Source: Petrosia ficiformis
Lineage: Eukaryota > Porifera > Demospongiae > Haplosclerida > Petrosiidae
Reading direction: 5' to 3'
Length of the DNA: 64,000 nucleotides
Assembly: GCA_947044365.1 (NCBI GenBank)
Contig: OX345652.1
Location: 2,560,940-2,624,939 of the forward strand
Shown here one piece after another: positions 48,901 through 60,900 of the stretch. The position numbers and the translations under genes were made by a program. Numbering within the stretch: the stretch's first letter is position 1; every line of letters begins with the position of its first letter. Under the pieces are notes generated by a model. That model had not been told where the DNA came from. It worked only from the letters and a program-made list of their open reading frames with translations, and did no database searches.

Positions 48901-51900
48901 TGTATAAATTGCCATAACTTTATAAATAAACATGTTTCGGAGAGTTTTTTTCTATCCTTATATAATTAGAAATCTGTTGTTACCTCTTTTGGTGTGCCAT
49001 TTGTTTACAGTTTTCTGGAACTTAAGACAGACAAGGAAATACTTGGAATCACAACGCTGATGAAGCACTGCTTGAAATCTAGTGCAGTTGAACTAGTGGC
49101 TGCTACAACATGAGTACCAAGCTTTCTAAGCTTTTACCTATTGCATTTTATGTTCATGACTAAAAGCCACATTGTGGGTACAATAGTTTTCCTGTGACTG
49201 CAATATTTTTCCTATGTTTTTCCTGTGCTTTACAATTGCCATTGTTAAACTAAATATAATATTATAATTTTATATAATTATATATATATAAATATATAGT
49301 CAAGTATTGTCTGCAGTTATTTTCTTTTCAGCAATCGTTCTTGTTTCCCAATCACACTTGTGGCGGGTTCTGCGCTATGAGTGCATTCATTATGAGATGA
49401 ATTATTTTAAATAATGGATGCAGCATGTATGGGATGGTCTGGACCTTGCCATTGGGATACAGACAGTGCTAATTCTTTACTGTGCCCCAATGGTGAGGTC
49501 ATGCAGGCCACATGCATTATACAAATGTATTCTCCCCTGTATTTTTTTACCTCTTTTGTCATCTCCCTCCTTCCCTCCCTCCTTTTCTCCTTCCCTCCCT
49601 CCCTATTTCTCTTTCTCTCTCAGATTTTTTTCAGAGGTAGACATATGTCATTATAATCCATCATGGCATTGTCTCAGAGTACAAGGCAAGATCCTTCCTC
49701 ATGCACCCTCTCAACAGAAGGTTGTCAGTTTTCATGTGTTTGAACCAACTGAAGTCAGTGTCTGTCTGTTCCAGCCTTCAAACCGATACTTGTATGTAAA
49801 TGTAGTAGCAACTAGTATTTATAGTTATGTTAGATTTGTGCTAAGTTATCTACATGTATGTGTTTTATGTAATTATTATAACTAAATTATGCCTACATGT
49901 ATGATGTATCTCCACAATTGCATTTCATGTACTGCAGGAGTTTTAATTTTAAGCTCATAACACCCACTCCAAGTGCCATTCAACTTAATTTACCTCACTT
50001 GTTGACACTGTTTTCTGTGAAGTACTGCGTTTTCTGTGAAGTACTGACCCCAGATATTGCTTAAATCAAAATAATAAACGTGCCAAAGATTATGTCATCA
50101 ATCACTGAAATGGTTATAAAATGTAGCAAGCAAGTGAAAGACATTATATAATTTATATATGTACTCTCATTGTCTCAAAATACCACTCTCTTATTATTTT
50201 AATTGTAGGGGTTCTACATCTCGTACTGCAGATTTGGCATTATTGATTCTTGCAATTCCCAATGAAAGTAGAAATTCTCAATCAAGTTCCCTCCCTCATC
50301 CTGTAGAGTGTGTGGCAGCCAGTCAGAGTCACATATTACAAACTGTTTCATGTTCAGCACTGCTAAATCCTGGAAGGTACATTATGAAAATATCAGTTTA
50401 TCTATTTCTCAATCTTTGTCAATATAATAATACCTAATAACAAACCCCATAATGTAATGAATACACTCACAGTGCAGAACCCTCACCACAAGTGTGATTG
50501 CAACTATTACTGACAAGAAAACAGTTGCAGACAATATAATATAATTATATTATGTACATATACGGTACAACCTACGCTACAACCTACATAGATGTACATC
50601 CTAGTACAAGAAGCACAGAGCAAGTATAAAATACTGTGGCTTCAATCAAGTGCATGAAATGAAATAGGTGGAGCACTAGAAAGTGATCGTCATGGCAGAA
50701 AGCTTATCTAGAACCAGTGTGCAATGTTTGCAGCTACTACCTTGATTATACTCAATTTTGAGCAGTACTTTGATAGTGATAGCCTGTAAACATGATGAGT
50801 TGTGTTTCCATGTACTCTTTTGCTACCAGAAGTCTTAAAGTGGTGAAATGACAATTGTGAGTTGTAAAAATTGTTATAACTTTATAACTGAAAGGTTTTA
50901 GAAAAAGCCTGCCTTTTATTTTGTATAATTTCAAGCCTGTTGGTAGCTCAATCGAGGTGCCAATGTTGTTGGTTGTCCACATATTTTGGTAGCAGACACA
51001 CACACACAGAAGGCTGTTAATCATTAATCTTATCTTTCACACATCATTTCCTTATATAACATATTATATTTATATATAAGTCAATAACTATACAACAGAT
51101 ATGCAGTTCTCCCTCTGAGTTTCAAAGAATGGTATCAACAGACACCTGGACAATCATTACATGATCAGTCATCTATTTCATATGTGATTGCTTTGTTTTC
51201 ATCAAAAATATTGGAATGTGAAGAGAATGTACCAACCGGACCTGGCTTTCTGTCAGAAAGTATATTTTTGTGTGCTAAGAAGAATGGAAAATGTCAAGAG
51301 GTTGTCTGCATGTGCTGTTTCATCCCCATTCATAACTATAATTGTTAATCCTTCATGAATGTATCAGTAATCCATCCCTTCCTTCATGTATCAGTAATCC
51401 ATCCCTTCCTTCATGTATCAGTAATCCATTCCTTCCTTCATTAATTCTTTCTAATTTTTTTCACATAGCCTGGTCTCAATGTAAAGTTGCGTACACTTCA
51501 CCTTCGACCATCTTTCTTTGTGATTATTTGTGAAAATCATAGTGCCCAGTTTCATGTTAATATAATGTGTAATGCACAGAATAGTGTAAACGCATGTTCT
51601 ACTAGACAAGAACTCCTCTGCCAAGACTGCATACCACCTCAACACAAGTTAGTATTAATACTTTTCAGTATGGAGATTCCTGAATTTTGTTGTTACAATT
51701 CTCTTATTATAAAGAGGTCATAGACATATAAGGCTTTAATTATACAAGGCAAAGTGTTCTCTGATTAAGAAATCATTTGGCCTTTGAAACTATTGCAATT
51801 AAATTCAAGTATCTCTGCACTTTTGCACTTTAAGGTGCACAAAAAACATTTATACATGTCCATATTATAGCTAAAGTACATCCAAGTGCCACATAGGGAA

Positions 51901-53215
51901 AATATTGCCCACTGTGATGATTCAGTGATCCATTTATGCACAAAGAGAGTATGGTACATGTTGTTTTAGTTTACTAAACTATAACTAAATTACAGGTCTG
52001 CAGCAATAACTGTAATTATTTTAAAATAATGATCACTTTTTGTTAGTTAACTAAAACCAAAACCTTTTAAACCCTTGTTTGAAGTTCTAATGTGTATAGT
52101 TTGGCTGAAATTTGGTAATAGACACACAAAAAGATTTGTGACAAATATTAACCCACTTATGCAGGTGAGGGTTACTAATATTTTTATACAGAAACAACTG
52201 TATCTGTTGAAGTAAACCTTTAGAAGATCTAACATTATACAGAAATGAAAATATTGAGTATTTAGTAGGCACTGCGGATGAAAGATATTGCATACACAGG
52301 TGATATAACATATCCCCAAGGGGTTATCAGATATCACTTATAAAGTATAACCAGAGATAATAAATTTTGCAATAACAAATTGAAAGAGTTAGAATAAAAT
52401 AAGTGTATGGTCTCTGAAGAGCCCAACTATAGCCTCACAGTCACTTCTCAGAATGCTTACTCTAGCAGTAAGACTATGACGTACTTTGATTACCATGGCG
52501 TTACTATAGTAATTATATGTCATCATGGTTGCTATGGAGACCTCTGACACCACTTCCTTGAGAACACAGATATAGATCTAATCCCATAAGACAAATCAGT
52601 TATTGCACCTCACCTTTGTGTGTTATCGATACACACTCAATGATATTCACATATGACCTCAGACTATGCCCTCGGTCATATATGAATATCATTTTGTGTG
52701 TATACGCGATAACACACTCAGAGAAGTGTAATAACTATTACGTACATAAATTTATTATTATATACCTTGGGCTTCTAAAAGACAAAGTAACTACTTAATT
52801 AAAAAACTCTTTTGCACATGTCTTTTCAGTGGCAGGCTTGTATTTGAACACAAGACATGTGACATTATTGTGCAGTATAGAGTACATTCACTGCCTATTT
52901 CCCAGATTCATAATTGTTATCATCATGTTATAAATGATAATTATAATCTGTTTACCTCTGATCCAATGCTTATTATTTTATCAATATAGACAAATAGTGA
53001 TAGTACTCTCTCAGCTGGAATTATTAAATTATGTCTACTATCAATTCAGTTTTAATGTTCAACAGACTCACTTAAACCCACAAGGTAAATGGGGTGCTTA
53101 TCATACACCTCACCTTGATCAAGTGAACACTGAACTACATTCACCCAGACTATTACTGCGGAATGAGATGAATTATGAGATGAATTATAACAATGAGGAA
53201 TGCATAATATCATAA
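38012..53215 (+). CDS. CAPN15: Calpain-15 (SOL-type calpain with RanBP2-like zinc fingers)
   Basis: Thirteen exons join in frame to 867 codons plus TAA: 38012-38830, 39000-39199, 40860-40929, 41623-41736, 42370-42514, 45828-45903, 46942-47061, 48548-48664, 49624-49791, 50209-50376, 51099-51300, 51469-51647, 52990-53215. The N-terminus carries two Zn-RanBP-type fingers: [10 protein letters not shown]...RCQAC (Cys 51, 54, 65, 68) and [10 protein letters not shown]...YCEQC (Cys 128, 131, 142, 145). The papain-like CysPc domain shows all three catalytic residues: Cys339 (ILGNCWFLSALA), His501 ([11 protein letters not shown]) and Asn521 (CLRNPWG). The C-terminal SOL-homology region is present (exons 10-13). 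Vertebrate CAPN15 has five fingers and about 1,086 aa, so this form is shorter at the N-terminus. Met1 or Met17 (38060) could be the start. The enzyme should be an active cytosolic cysteine protease. Intron 5 is packed with transposon remnants. Confidence 0.95.
39690..40330 (+). repeat. Unclassified about 600-bp interspersed repeat
   Basis: Landmarks are TCAAGCTACCAGCAGACTTG, GGTAGCAAAAGAGTACATAG, CTAAGCTTTCTGCCATAACA, an internal (TA)n tract and CTTGTTTCCCAATCACACTT. Other copies: 48880-49410 (+), 50455-50965 (-), 56985-57400 (+) and a short piece near 15575-15640. There is no protein frame and no clear inverted ends. Three of the copies lie in CAPN15 introns. Confidence 0.8.
42914..43320. 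repeat. Foldback-ended dispersed repeat, copy 2, with nested palindrome
   Basis: It opens with a near-perfect palindrome at 42914-43015 (GGTTATATCACAGC ... GCTGTGATATAACC, inner arms ATATCAGATTTATAAAAACC). Then follow sequences shared in inverse orientation with 758-1061 (AAGACAAAACCTTTGTTGAT, GGAGAAGGTAAGCG). A second palindrome at about 43170-43266 (ACAGTATATGTCAATAAAAT ... ATTGACATATACTGT) has split its right part. Confidence 0.8.
43380..43790. repeat. Cluster of nested AT-rich palindromes
   Basis: Successive inverted pairs are TATGCTAATAGGTCCTATAT with ATATAGGACCTATTAGCATA, AGGTCTATATACAATATATA with partners, and three alternating copies of GGGATGATGTCACCATCATA and its complement. The arrangement (arms repeated in alternating orientation) suggests repeated insertion or template-switching inside earlier copies. 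Confidence 0.85.
43820..44419. mobile_element. piggyBac-type non-autonomous element between TTAA sites
   Basis: A 600-bp, distinctly GC-richer segment bounded by CCCTTAGAGCACTGA and TCAGTGCTTAAAGGG, with TTAA on both sides (43816-43819, 44420-44423). TTAA duplication plus CCCTT-starting ends is diagnostic of the piggyBac superfamily. No intact transposase frame is visible. Two overlapping open frames of 75-94 codons near 44031-44352 do not resemble piggyBac transposase to me. It lies in CAPN15 intron 5. Confidence 0.85.
44935..45290 (+). repeat. Relative of the 53-kb foldback repeat, mostly one arm
   Basis: The sequence from GACTGACCTTGATTGATGAA through AACATTTTCAATAAAAATGA to ATATGGAAGTG parallels 53270-53605. 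The long second arm present at 53578-53720 is missing beyond the short terminal hairpin. It lies in CAPN15 intron 5. Confidence 0.8.
45363..45566. repeat. Foldback-ended dispersed repeat, copy 3 (internally deleted)
   Basis: It shares AACATCAAAGTAAACCACAG, ATCAACAAAGGTTTTGTCTT and the terminal foldback (TATAACACATCTACTCGTAC ... GGCATGTTATAACG) with 758-1061. The central spacer of its palindrome is ACCTC-N10-CTCGGT. Confidence 0.75.
45989..46181 (-). mobile_element. MITE with TTCACATTCAC ends, reverse copy
   Basis: The left end CATTCATGTTCACCTTCAC and the right end CCATTGTGAATGTGAAT are inverted. The internal ATTTCAATCCATTGCTTCAT is the complement of the body at 9992-10192. It abuts the 79-bp tandem array that starts at 46183. 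Confidence 0.7.
46183..46660. repeat. 79-bp tandem repeat, about 6 copies
   Basis: Units open CAGTATYCCAGGATTGTCAT and include TAGTAACTGTGACAGTCC. Starts are at 46183, 46262, 46341, 46420, 46496 and 46543, with periods 79, 79, 79, 76 and 47. So the later copies carry deletions. It lies in the CAPN15 intron before exon 46942-47061. Open frames across it are by-products. Confidence 0.93.
48880..49410 (+). repeat. Interspersed repeat (39.7-kb family), copy
   Basis: It shares GAACTAGTGGCTGCTACAAC, CAAGCTTTCTAAGC and CGTTCTTGTTTCCCAATCAC with 39690-40330 in the same orientation. It lies in the CAPN15 intron between exons 48548-48664 and 49624-49791. Confidence 0.7.
50455..50965 (-). repeat. Interspersed repeat (39.7-kb family), inverted copy
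   Basis: It reads in reverse orientation (ACCCTCACCACAAGTGTGAT, GGCAGAAAGCTTATCTAGAA, TCTTTTGCTACCAGAAGTC). It lies in the CAPN15 intron before exon 51099-51300, about 1 kb from the direct copy, so the two could pair in the transcript. Confidence 0.7.
51358..51440. repeat. Short 27-bp tandem repeat
   Basis: Three tandem units of TATCAGTAATCCATCCCTTC followed by CTTCATG, about 30 bp upstream of the acceptor of CAPN15 exon 51469-51647. It therefore supplies pyrimidine-rich sequence near that acceptor. Confidence 0.85.
52599..52737. repeat. 139-bp palindrome with ACCTC-N10-CTCGGT loop
   Basis: The outer arms AGTTATTGCACCTCACC and AGTGTAATAACT and the inner arms ATGATATTCACATATGACC / GGTCATATATGAATATCAT are complementary with a few mismatches. 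The arms are unrelated to those of the 1-kb, 42.9-kb and 45.5-kb palindromes, yet the unpaired centre is alike. It lies in the last CAPN15 intron. Confidence 0.8.
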
Positions 53216-54913
53216 CAAAATGTAATGTTGGAAATTTGAAGAATCATAAATAATTCATAATATATACAACAAACTGACCTTCATTGATGAACAAATTTTA
53301 ATGAATATATGATTGTATGATTACATGATATAATATAACTTACACCAGTATTTCTGCAATCTACAAAAAATATTCACCCCATTTAGAGAAAAAACAATGG
53401 AAACAAGAATAATAAAAAACATTTTCAATAAAAATGAAACAAGATGTAGGGACGTCAAAACCCAAAAAGCATGCGAACAAGGTTGGGAGGCTAACATAGG
53501 ACCCAAAATTAAACAAACCACTTCCATATAACCCTACATAAGTACAGTTCTTTGTATTTTGTTTTATAATGGTGTAAGTACTTATGTAGGGTTATATGGA
53601 AGTGGTTGGTTTAATTTTGGGTCCTATGTTAGCCTCCCAACCTTGTTCGCATGCTTTTTGGGTTTTGACGTCCCTACATCTTGTTTCATTTTTATTGAAA
53701 ATGTTTTTTATTATTCTTGTATAATATATTCCATTAAGATTAGCAGTGAAAATGAGTACTTGCAGAAGAGAAATCACAACAAAGATGAGTCCTTGTAGAA
53801 GAATGAGGAGCCCATGAAAATGAGCCAGTAGTCCAGGTTCAGTTGTATTGCAGGTAGATGGATGACTGGAAAAGCCCCACACGGGGGCTGGTCCTATGGT
53901 GATTTAAAGAGGTAGACTGGAATTGGAGAGGTAGACCGGAATGGTGGAACTGTCCGTGCTCCACATGGGGCTGGATCTAGTTACTCGAAGAGACCTTTGG
54001 CATCCCCAACCTGGGCATTAGTATACTCCTTGTCCCACACAACCAGGATTGGACCACGCCACCCAAGAAATAAAAGAATAAAAAAAGAGTGGCATGGCCA
54101 ACCCTGGTTGTTAGTAGTAATTAGAACATGAGCATCCAAATTCCAACAAGAGAACACCAAAAGCACCTTATCTGAATTAACAGCTTGAGCTATAGCACTG
54201 TATCCCAATAGAGGTAAGATATTCACACCAGTCATATATATAGCAGAAAATCTTTTGGTTTGATAAAGGCAGGATTATGTCATAGGAGATCTAGAGTACA
54301 TGTCTGTCGGTAACATTAATTATGTACAAGTGTGTGTGTGGATATATAATCTACTACAATGCAGTATTTATAAACATATTGATCAATGTACATATAAATA
54401 TGTTGTAGTATTTATAATACGTCAACCATATATGTCGACTTATAATAATTCAGCACATAACTATATATTTTGACCCCAATGGCACTCCATAATTTTGATG
54501 TCACTATTTTTGATGGTTTATACTAAATTTAGTCAATTTTACTCCTTAGTCCAATTGAAGTGTAGAGGATGAATAAAGCGATTAGTGTTGCTGGAAAACA
54601 TAATTAATTACTCCAACTATGTTCTATTTTACATGCATGATATTTTCTGTGTTTGTTGATATTATTTTATTAACTCTACATCTCTTGGTAGAGATTCTAT
54701 TGTGGTCTTCCTTGAGTTAATTAGATTTTAATAATAATTAGATTACACACACAAATGTATAATATACATCAATGAAATAAGAAATATTGTAAGTTGAAAC
54801 AGTAATCATAATTGTTTAGATACAATAACTGGGAAAAAATTAGTAAATACATGTAAAATAAAACTATAATAATAATAATTATTATTACTTCAATACTGAA
54901 GAGAACAACAAAA
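53216..54913. other. CAPN15-HERC2 convergent intergenic interval
   Basis: This 1.7-kb gap between two stop codons holds the 53.26-53.72 kb foldback repeat and otherwise AT-rich sequence without a credible gene. The open frames at 53981-54235 and 53592-53882 (minus) resemble no family I know and overlap the foldback or repetitive sequence. Polyadenylation signals were not assigned. Confidence 0.7.
53403..53720. repeat. Long near-perfect foldback: two 143-bp arms, 32-bp loop
   Basis: Arms 53403-53545 and 53578-53720 are reverse complements at 142 of 143 positions; the one difference is AAACAAACC against AAACCAACC. The loop is 53546-53577. Upstream sequence from about 53255 is shared with 44935-45075, so the parent repeat is larger than the palindrome. 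There is no coding frame beyond by-products. Confidence 0.93.
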
Positions 54914-57900
54914 CTAGTCAGCATCATCAAGTAGTGTTCCCTCTTGAAGATTAACTCGAGCATAGTCATCAGTATCAATTGACTTACAGAAATTGATAGC
55001 ATATCTTAATTTCTCTTCTAACACAGGCTTACAAGAGTAACGAGGAAGTTTGAGTAGGAAGAAACAAGTATATGACTCAGGCAAATAGTAATCAGGTGGA
55101 TAATACTTGTCCAGTATCTGTGGAATAAAACAATAAGCTGTAGTAGTCTATTCAGTTTATAGTGGACACAAGATGTGAAGAAATTACACAAAGAATATAA
55201 TTTTGATCTATTAGAATGTAATATGAACATCTGCACTCATGTGACCAAGTAGGTTCAGCAGTGGTATAGTGTTGTCTAGCATAGTGGAACTCCTCTATTC
55301 CAGACACCCTTGGGACAAATATAAGCAGGGGCGTCCTCATTTTAGGGGTCAATTTATATTATAAAGCACAGTTTGGGTCATTTGTAAGTGTCCTTAATAC
55401 AGGGGCGTCCTCAATACAGGAGTTTCACTGTATATTACTGTTAGCTCCTACTTTAGACTACTGAAAGTGTCCAGATTTGAGAAGCAGTGAATACAGACAC
55501 ACACATCATGCACCATTTACAATCACCTTCCACAAAGACTATTAAATATGTAAAATACTATTAAAATACAAACATCTATTTTTTGATATAAACAATTCTG
55601 ATGAAGTATTATTCACTCATTTTGTAATTTGGTATCTGAAGTTGTATGATTCCTTGAATACTGAATTTTAATTGGTTCTTTTACAAAATGTCTGAATAAT
55701 TAATGTTTAAGCAAATTATCAAACAGTCAAACATAGTTACAAATATTAATAACTAACCTGAAGAACAAAATCTCTTCCTCTAAAATCAGCAATAGTACGA
55801 GGTAACCTTGTTCTACCCCACACAAATCTTAAGAAGAGTGACCTCTCATTCGTATTAAACGATTCCATAACCTCCCAAAACCATCGAACTAGAGGAGCAT
55901 TAGGTTCAATGCCCTTGTATGTAGTAACAGATTTGAGAAGTTCAATGGATATATCATGGCTACCACATACCATTGTTTCTATTTCTGGTCCAGTAAACAG
56001 ATTTAGAAGTGGAACTGGTACTACACGAGACATACCCTCTCTAATTGCTTGTACTTGCCGGTCAAATTCATGTAAGCGCATATGGATAGCTAGTCGTACA
56101 TAATCCTGATAATTAGCCATACTGACATGAGTAATAGATGGATGTAGTGGAGTATCTTTGCAACTGGCACTGGGAGCACTAAATTCTATTCCAACAAATG
56201 CTTCAGGATTCTCTCGAATGAATATCAATCCTTGTACATAATCAGCATCAATCTCAGACAAGTCTTCAGTAGTAAGAGGCTGTCCACTGATTTGTTTCCA
56301 CACTGGAGGTGCTAACTGGAGGTTAATGGGAGAACCAGAACGTATAGCAATACCGAGTAATAGTCCCAGTACACGGAACATATTTAAATGAACAGGAGAT
56401 GCTGCTTCTGGATTAATAATGAAGCAGTCACGATTTACTCCTGTGTCGTCACGTCCATTGGGTGTCTGAATCAGTATAGGTAAAGAACCATTCTGTAGTT
56501 CATCACACATTTCTGCTATTGACTCGGAGTAACCACCTCCACAATCATCAACACTCTCTCCAATAAACTTCACTTTCCACACTCTATGAGGCAGGAGTAG
56601 ATCATCGGCACCAAGTATACTCCATTTGGAACACAACTGTCCAAACACAGACATAAGGCCATCAGGACCTGCTAAGCCACCTTTAGAACGAGCTCTTTTT
56701 ACTTGTAGTCGATTTAGTTCAATAACAGGACCATTTGGTTTTCCTTGAGTCATTGTAGCTTTTATCACTCGACGGAATGCAGATTCCTATTGTTTGGAAC
56801 AGTGGAAGTAATTATAATAAACTTGATATTAAATATACTCAGTAATGATTAAAGGCTCCGAGAGCAAACTCCAAACCCTTCCCGGAGCAACATTTAATTA
56901 ATTTTTTTGGCTATTAAAGTTGGCATGTTGGTTGCTATTTGCTACTACCACAGACAATACTACTTTAGGATTTGTTACTTACACCACCAAAAGACCATCA
57001 TATAGCGAGGCAGTATATTTCGCAATTCTGGTAGCAAAATAATACATGGAAACACAACTCATTTTGCTTGGAGGCTATCGCTGTCGAATTACAACTTAAA
57101 AATGAAGTACAATTGAAGTATTAGCTGCAAATACATCGAGCTGGCTCTAAGCTTTCTGCATGACAGTCACCTTCTACCTCCACCTGATTAAAGTCACAAA
57201 TGCGTTTTCTGCTAATGGTGAGCTTCTAATACTAGCAATTATGAAGGACCGGAGTGTAAGTTGTATGTATGTATCACACACACACACATACATATTGTGT
57301 ATAATATAATCTCAGTATAGTTAAGCTATTATTTGTTCTTGTTTCCAATCCTACTTCTGGCACGGGTTCTGAACTGCAAGTATATTCATTAATGTTACAC
57401 TATTCTTTTCAAAATAGAAGAACAAAACCATCACTAGGGCAAAGATAATAATTCCTTATCAGAAATTGTATTTTTACATGTACGTAATGCAGATGGGTGT
57501 GGCTATGTGGTAATTAAATATTGTACTGAAAATGCTAGTGGGAGCACTAAAACACATACAAACACAATGACTTCTGTAACCCTTTGCCTATGCGTGGAGG
57601 TTAATTATAGTTTTCAAGTGGTAACTCTCTATATCTGTATCACAGATATAGAGAGTTACCACTTGACTACAATGGAAAGACATGAACACCTATAATGTAC
57701 CTTTGATGAAGACATGATGATTCCTCTTAGCTTATCATATCCTAATTCCATCTCATGAATATGATCAGACTGTAACATAAACATTGTGAGAGATTTGCAA
57801 AATAAATTTGAGAAATGATGTAAAAGAATCAGTCGATTTCTCAAGACTGGCATTGGTAGTAGTTGTAAGTGGTTAAATTCCATTGGAACTTTTGAAGGTA

Positions 57901-60900
57901 AAGGACATGCTAGTTTACGTTGCATTGAAGACCAAGCTATTGTGTGAGCAGATCCACAAGACACATGATCAATAAGCACTTCCTCTCCCATTGGTATTAA
58001 CTGTAGGGGATAAATATTATGAATAATAAAACATTCCACAGAGCATAGTTGAAGTTCCCATTCAATTACCTATATATATATATATATACAGTTTGTAAAT
58101 AAGTATTACTTACAATATGAGAACTCAATACATAAGTGCATATGTGTATAGAATGCACAATGAGTCTCACATGAAGTGTGGTGAGTATTAGAATCAATAT
58201 AATTAAGTTCAGAAATTGTATAATTTCTCGCATTCTCTCATGCAAAGTACGTGGTGGGGAATGTAATTTTCTTGCTGGCATTATCTATAGCTAAGAGAAC
58301 AAAGTCATTCTACTCGGGCAATTCTTCCAAATGTAGTTGTGCTACATATACATATGGTCAGGTACTTTATGTATGTTACAAACACATGGTCAAACACACA
58401 TTCCTTAGATTCTACAGCAGTCACTTTATGATTATTTGCATTGCTTCCTGCTCAGCAATAACAATATTCCAAGTTTGCTTCAGCAATACCAGCACTGACA
58501 ATAAACTATTCCACAAAATAGCATTCCAAAGAATCCATTACCATAGTCAAAAACAAGTGTATATAGAGAAAAAAACATCCCTATGATTGCTTTACAAATT
58601 TAAGTGAAGATATGACTGCTTTGTGGTGTGCAGAATTCAGTAATCATGGCTGACTTTATCAAGCATGAAAGACAACAGCTTATTATAGTTATTATTTGGA
58701 TTATCTACTCTCCTGACCTTTCAAAGGACCTTGTAGAACTTTAGGAATATATTTCAGGCAGAATAGCTAGCTATTAGTTCCAGTTTCTACGTAAGTTCAA
58801 CAGCTTTCTTTCTGCTGGTGTGTAGAGCTTGATCGCGCGTTCGTTTACGCGCCACGCCCATTAATTGACCGAGCCCCCGGGAATGACGCAACTTCCTTAA
58901 CTACGTATACAACGCATAGTCGCGCAAGTGACACAAACATATATATTATAATATATACATTAAACCCCGTGGAAAGCAATTATAGGGATGGCCCTACGGG
59001 CCATAAAAATCAAGTGACAAGTATATCAAAGCTCTGATGACAAGATATATGTAAGTCAGATGTCACTTCAGCATGCAAAATTTCCAAGGTATGCTACTTA
59101 CAGACTAAGTGGGGCTTTATTACCTCTTCCCAAAACCCTATAAACATTTGAGATATAGATTAATGCTAAATGTTGACTTTCTGTGAGAATTGCTACTGCA
59201 CTCACTGAAGTACATGTAGTTGTGACTTCACACTTTAAGACAAATACTAGAGAAATAGTATCATTGTAAATAAATATTCACAGTACCCCGAGTCTCAAAT
59301 ATAACTCACTGTTGGTCTTGAAACAGCAGAAGTAGTATCATTGCCAATCTGTCCTTCATCATTGTCACCCCAGGCATACACCTTCCCACTCTCAGTGCAA
59401 ACCAAACAATGAAGTGAACCACACCCTATATCAATCACTTTCTCATTTGCCAGAGATCCTAATATCCTTTTAGGTGTTCGCTGATGAGAGTCATCTCCAT
59501 GTCCAAGTCTGTAATAATCACCTTTCCCCCTATAAAAAAATACATAGATATTTCTGTAATAGGAGTTAAAAAACTTTAATTCTGTTTTGTCAATGACATA
59601 CATGTAGCTCTATAAAAATACAAATTACTGGTAACAGAAACTTACTATAGATATTACAAACATAAACCCTTGTCGAGTTAGTCATAATACATCACAACAC
59701 TTTAGTATTATTTCATAATCTTACCATGTATAAACATCGCCTTGTTTAGTTAAAGCCATTGAGAACTGTGAGCCACATAACAACTTCACAACATTTTTTC
59801 CAGTTAGGTTATCAATCTTTTTAGGTACTTTGCTTCCTTCATTCCCTCCTCTACCAAGTTTGCCATAATCACCGTCACCCCAAGAGAAGACACACTCACT
59901 AGCTGTGGCACACAGTGTTTGAGCATCTCCACTACCACAGGCAACACACACTACTTTTTCACCTTTTAGTGCCAATACCTACATAAATTGAATACAATAA
60001 ACATTGATAATCAACTTATGCACAAAAGAAATGGTCAATCATTTATATACATGTAGTTGTACATTGTAACTGTGATGTATAAATACCATTATAATAACAA
60101 GTAAAGCATTGCGAGGTCAAGCCTGACGATGTTTTATTGTGGCTGAAATAGCATATTGGACTAAAATTTATCATCCCTCACATCACTCAGATGTTTGTAA
60201 TCCCAAATGCAATATATACATGTCATATTCCTTTTGAAGTTCAGATGTACATGTAGATATGTAGAGGGACCAAGTTTGTTACCTGTTTAGGCTTAATCTG
60301 TGTTTCATGATCATTGTGACCAAGTCTTCCATATCTTCCTTTACCCCATGTATACAGACTGCCATCATCAGTAATACATGCACTATGAGATGAACCACAT
60401 GCAGCATCTACCACTACCTTTCCTTTTAGTGACTCTACCAACTGAGGTAAATCCATATTCCTAAAACAGAGCAGGTATTATGTATAATATATTGGTATAT
60501 ATAATTATTGTGATAGAACAACACAGTCATTAATATGCATACAAATGCATAACAAAAGGGAAGAATATCTTGTCTTTGGCAAGCAAGGAGTAATCTATTC
60601 ATTCTTGTTTGCAAAAGCTCATGAAAACTATACTAAAACTACATATCTCTTTTTACTTCCTCAGATTATAAAAAATGGCTAGATTGGCTAAATGACACCA
60701 GAAGACACTCACCTATTTGCACCAAGTCCTAATTTTCCATCATCACCTTCTCCCCATGCATATAACTCTCCTTGATTACTTACAGCGAGGCAATGTTTTC
60801 CTCCAGAATGAACTGCTACCTTCTTTATAGATATCCCTCTGGATGCAAGAGACGAAATTACTGTAGGCATAGCAACATTGTCATTTCCCCCAATGCCCAG

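Noticed and set aside
53981..54235. 84-codon minus-strand frame between CAPN15 and HERC2
   Set aside because: Hydrophobic low-information sequence near repeats, no homology recognised and no splice signals linking it to HERC2.
57614..57666. microRNA precursor
   Set aside because: The stem is perfect but only 25 bp with a 3-nt loop, shorter than usual animal precursors. Kept only as an unexplained hairpin.
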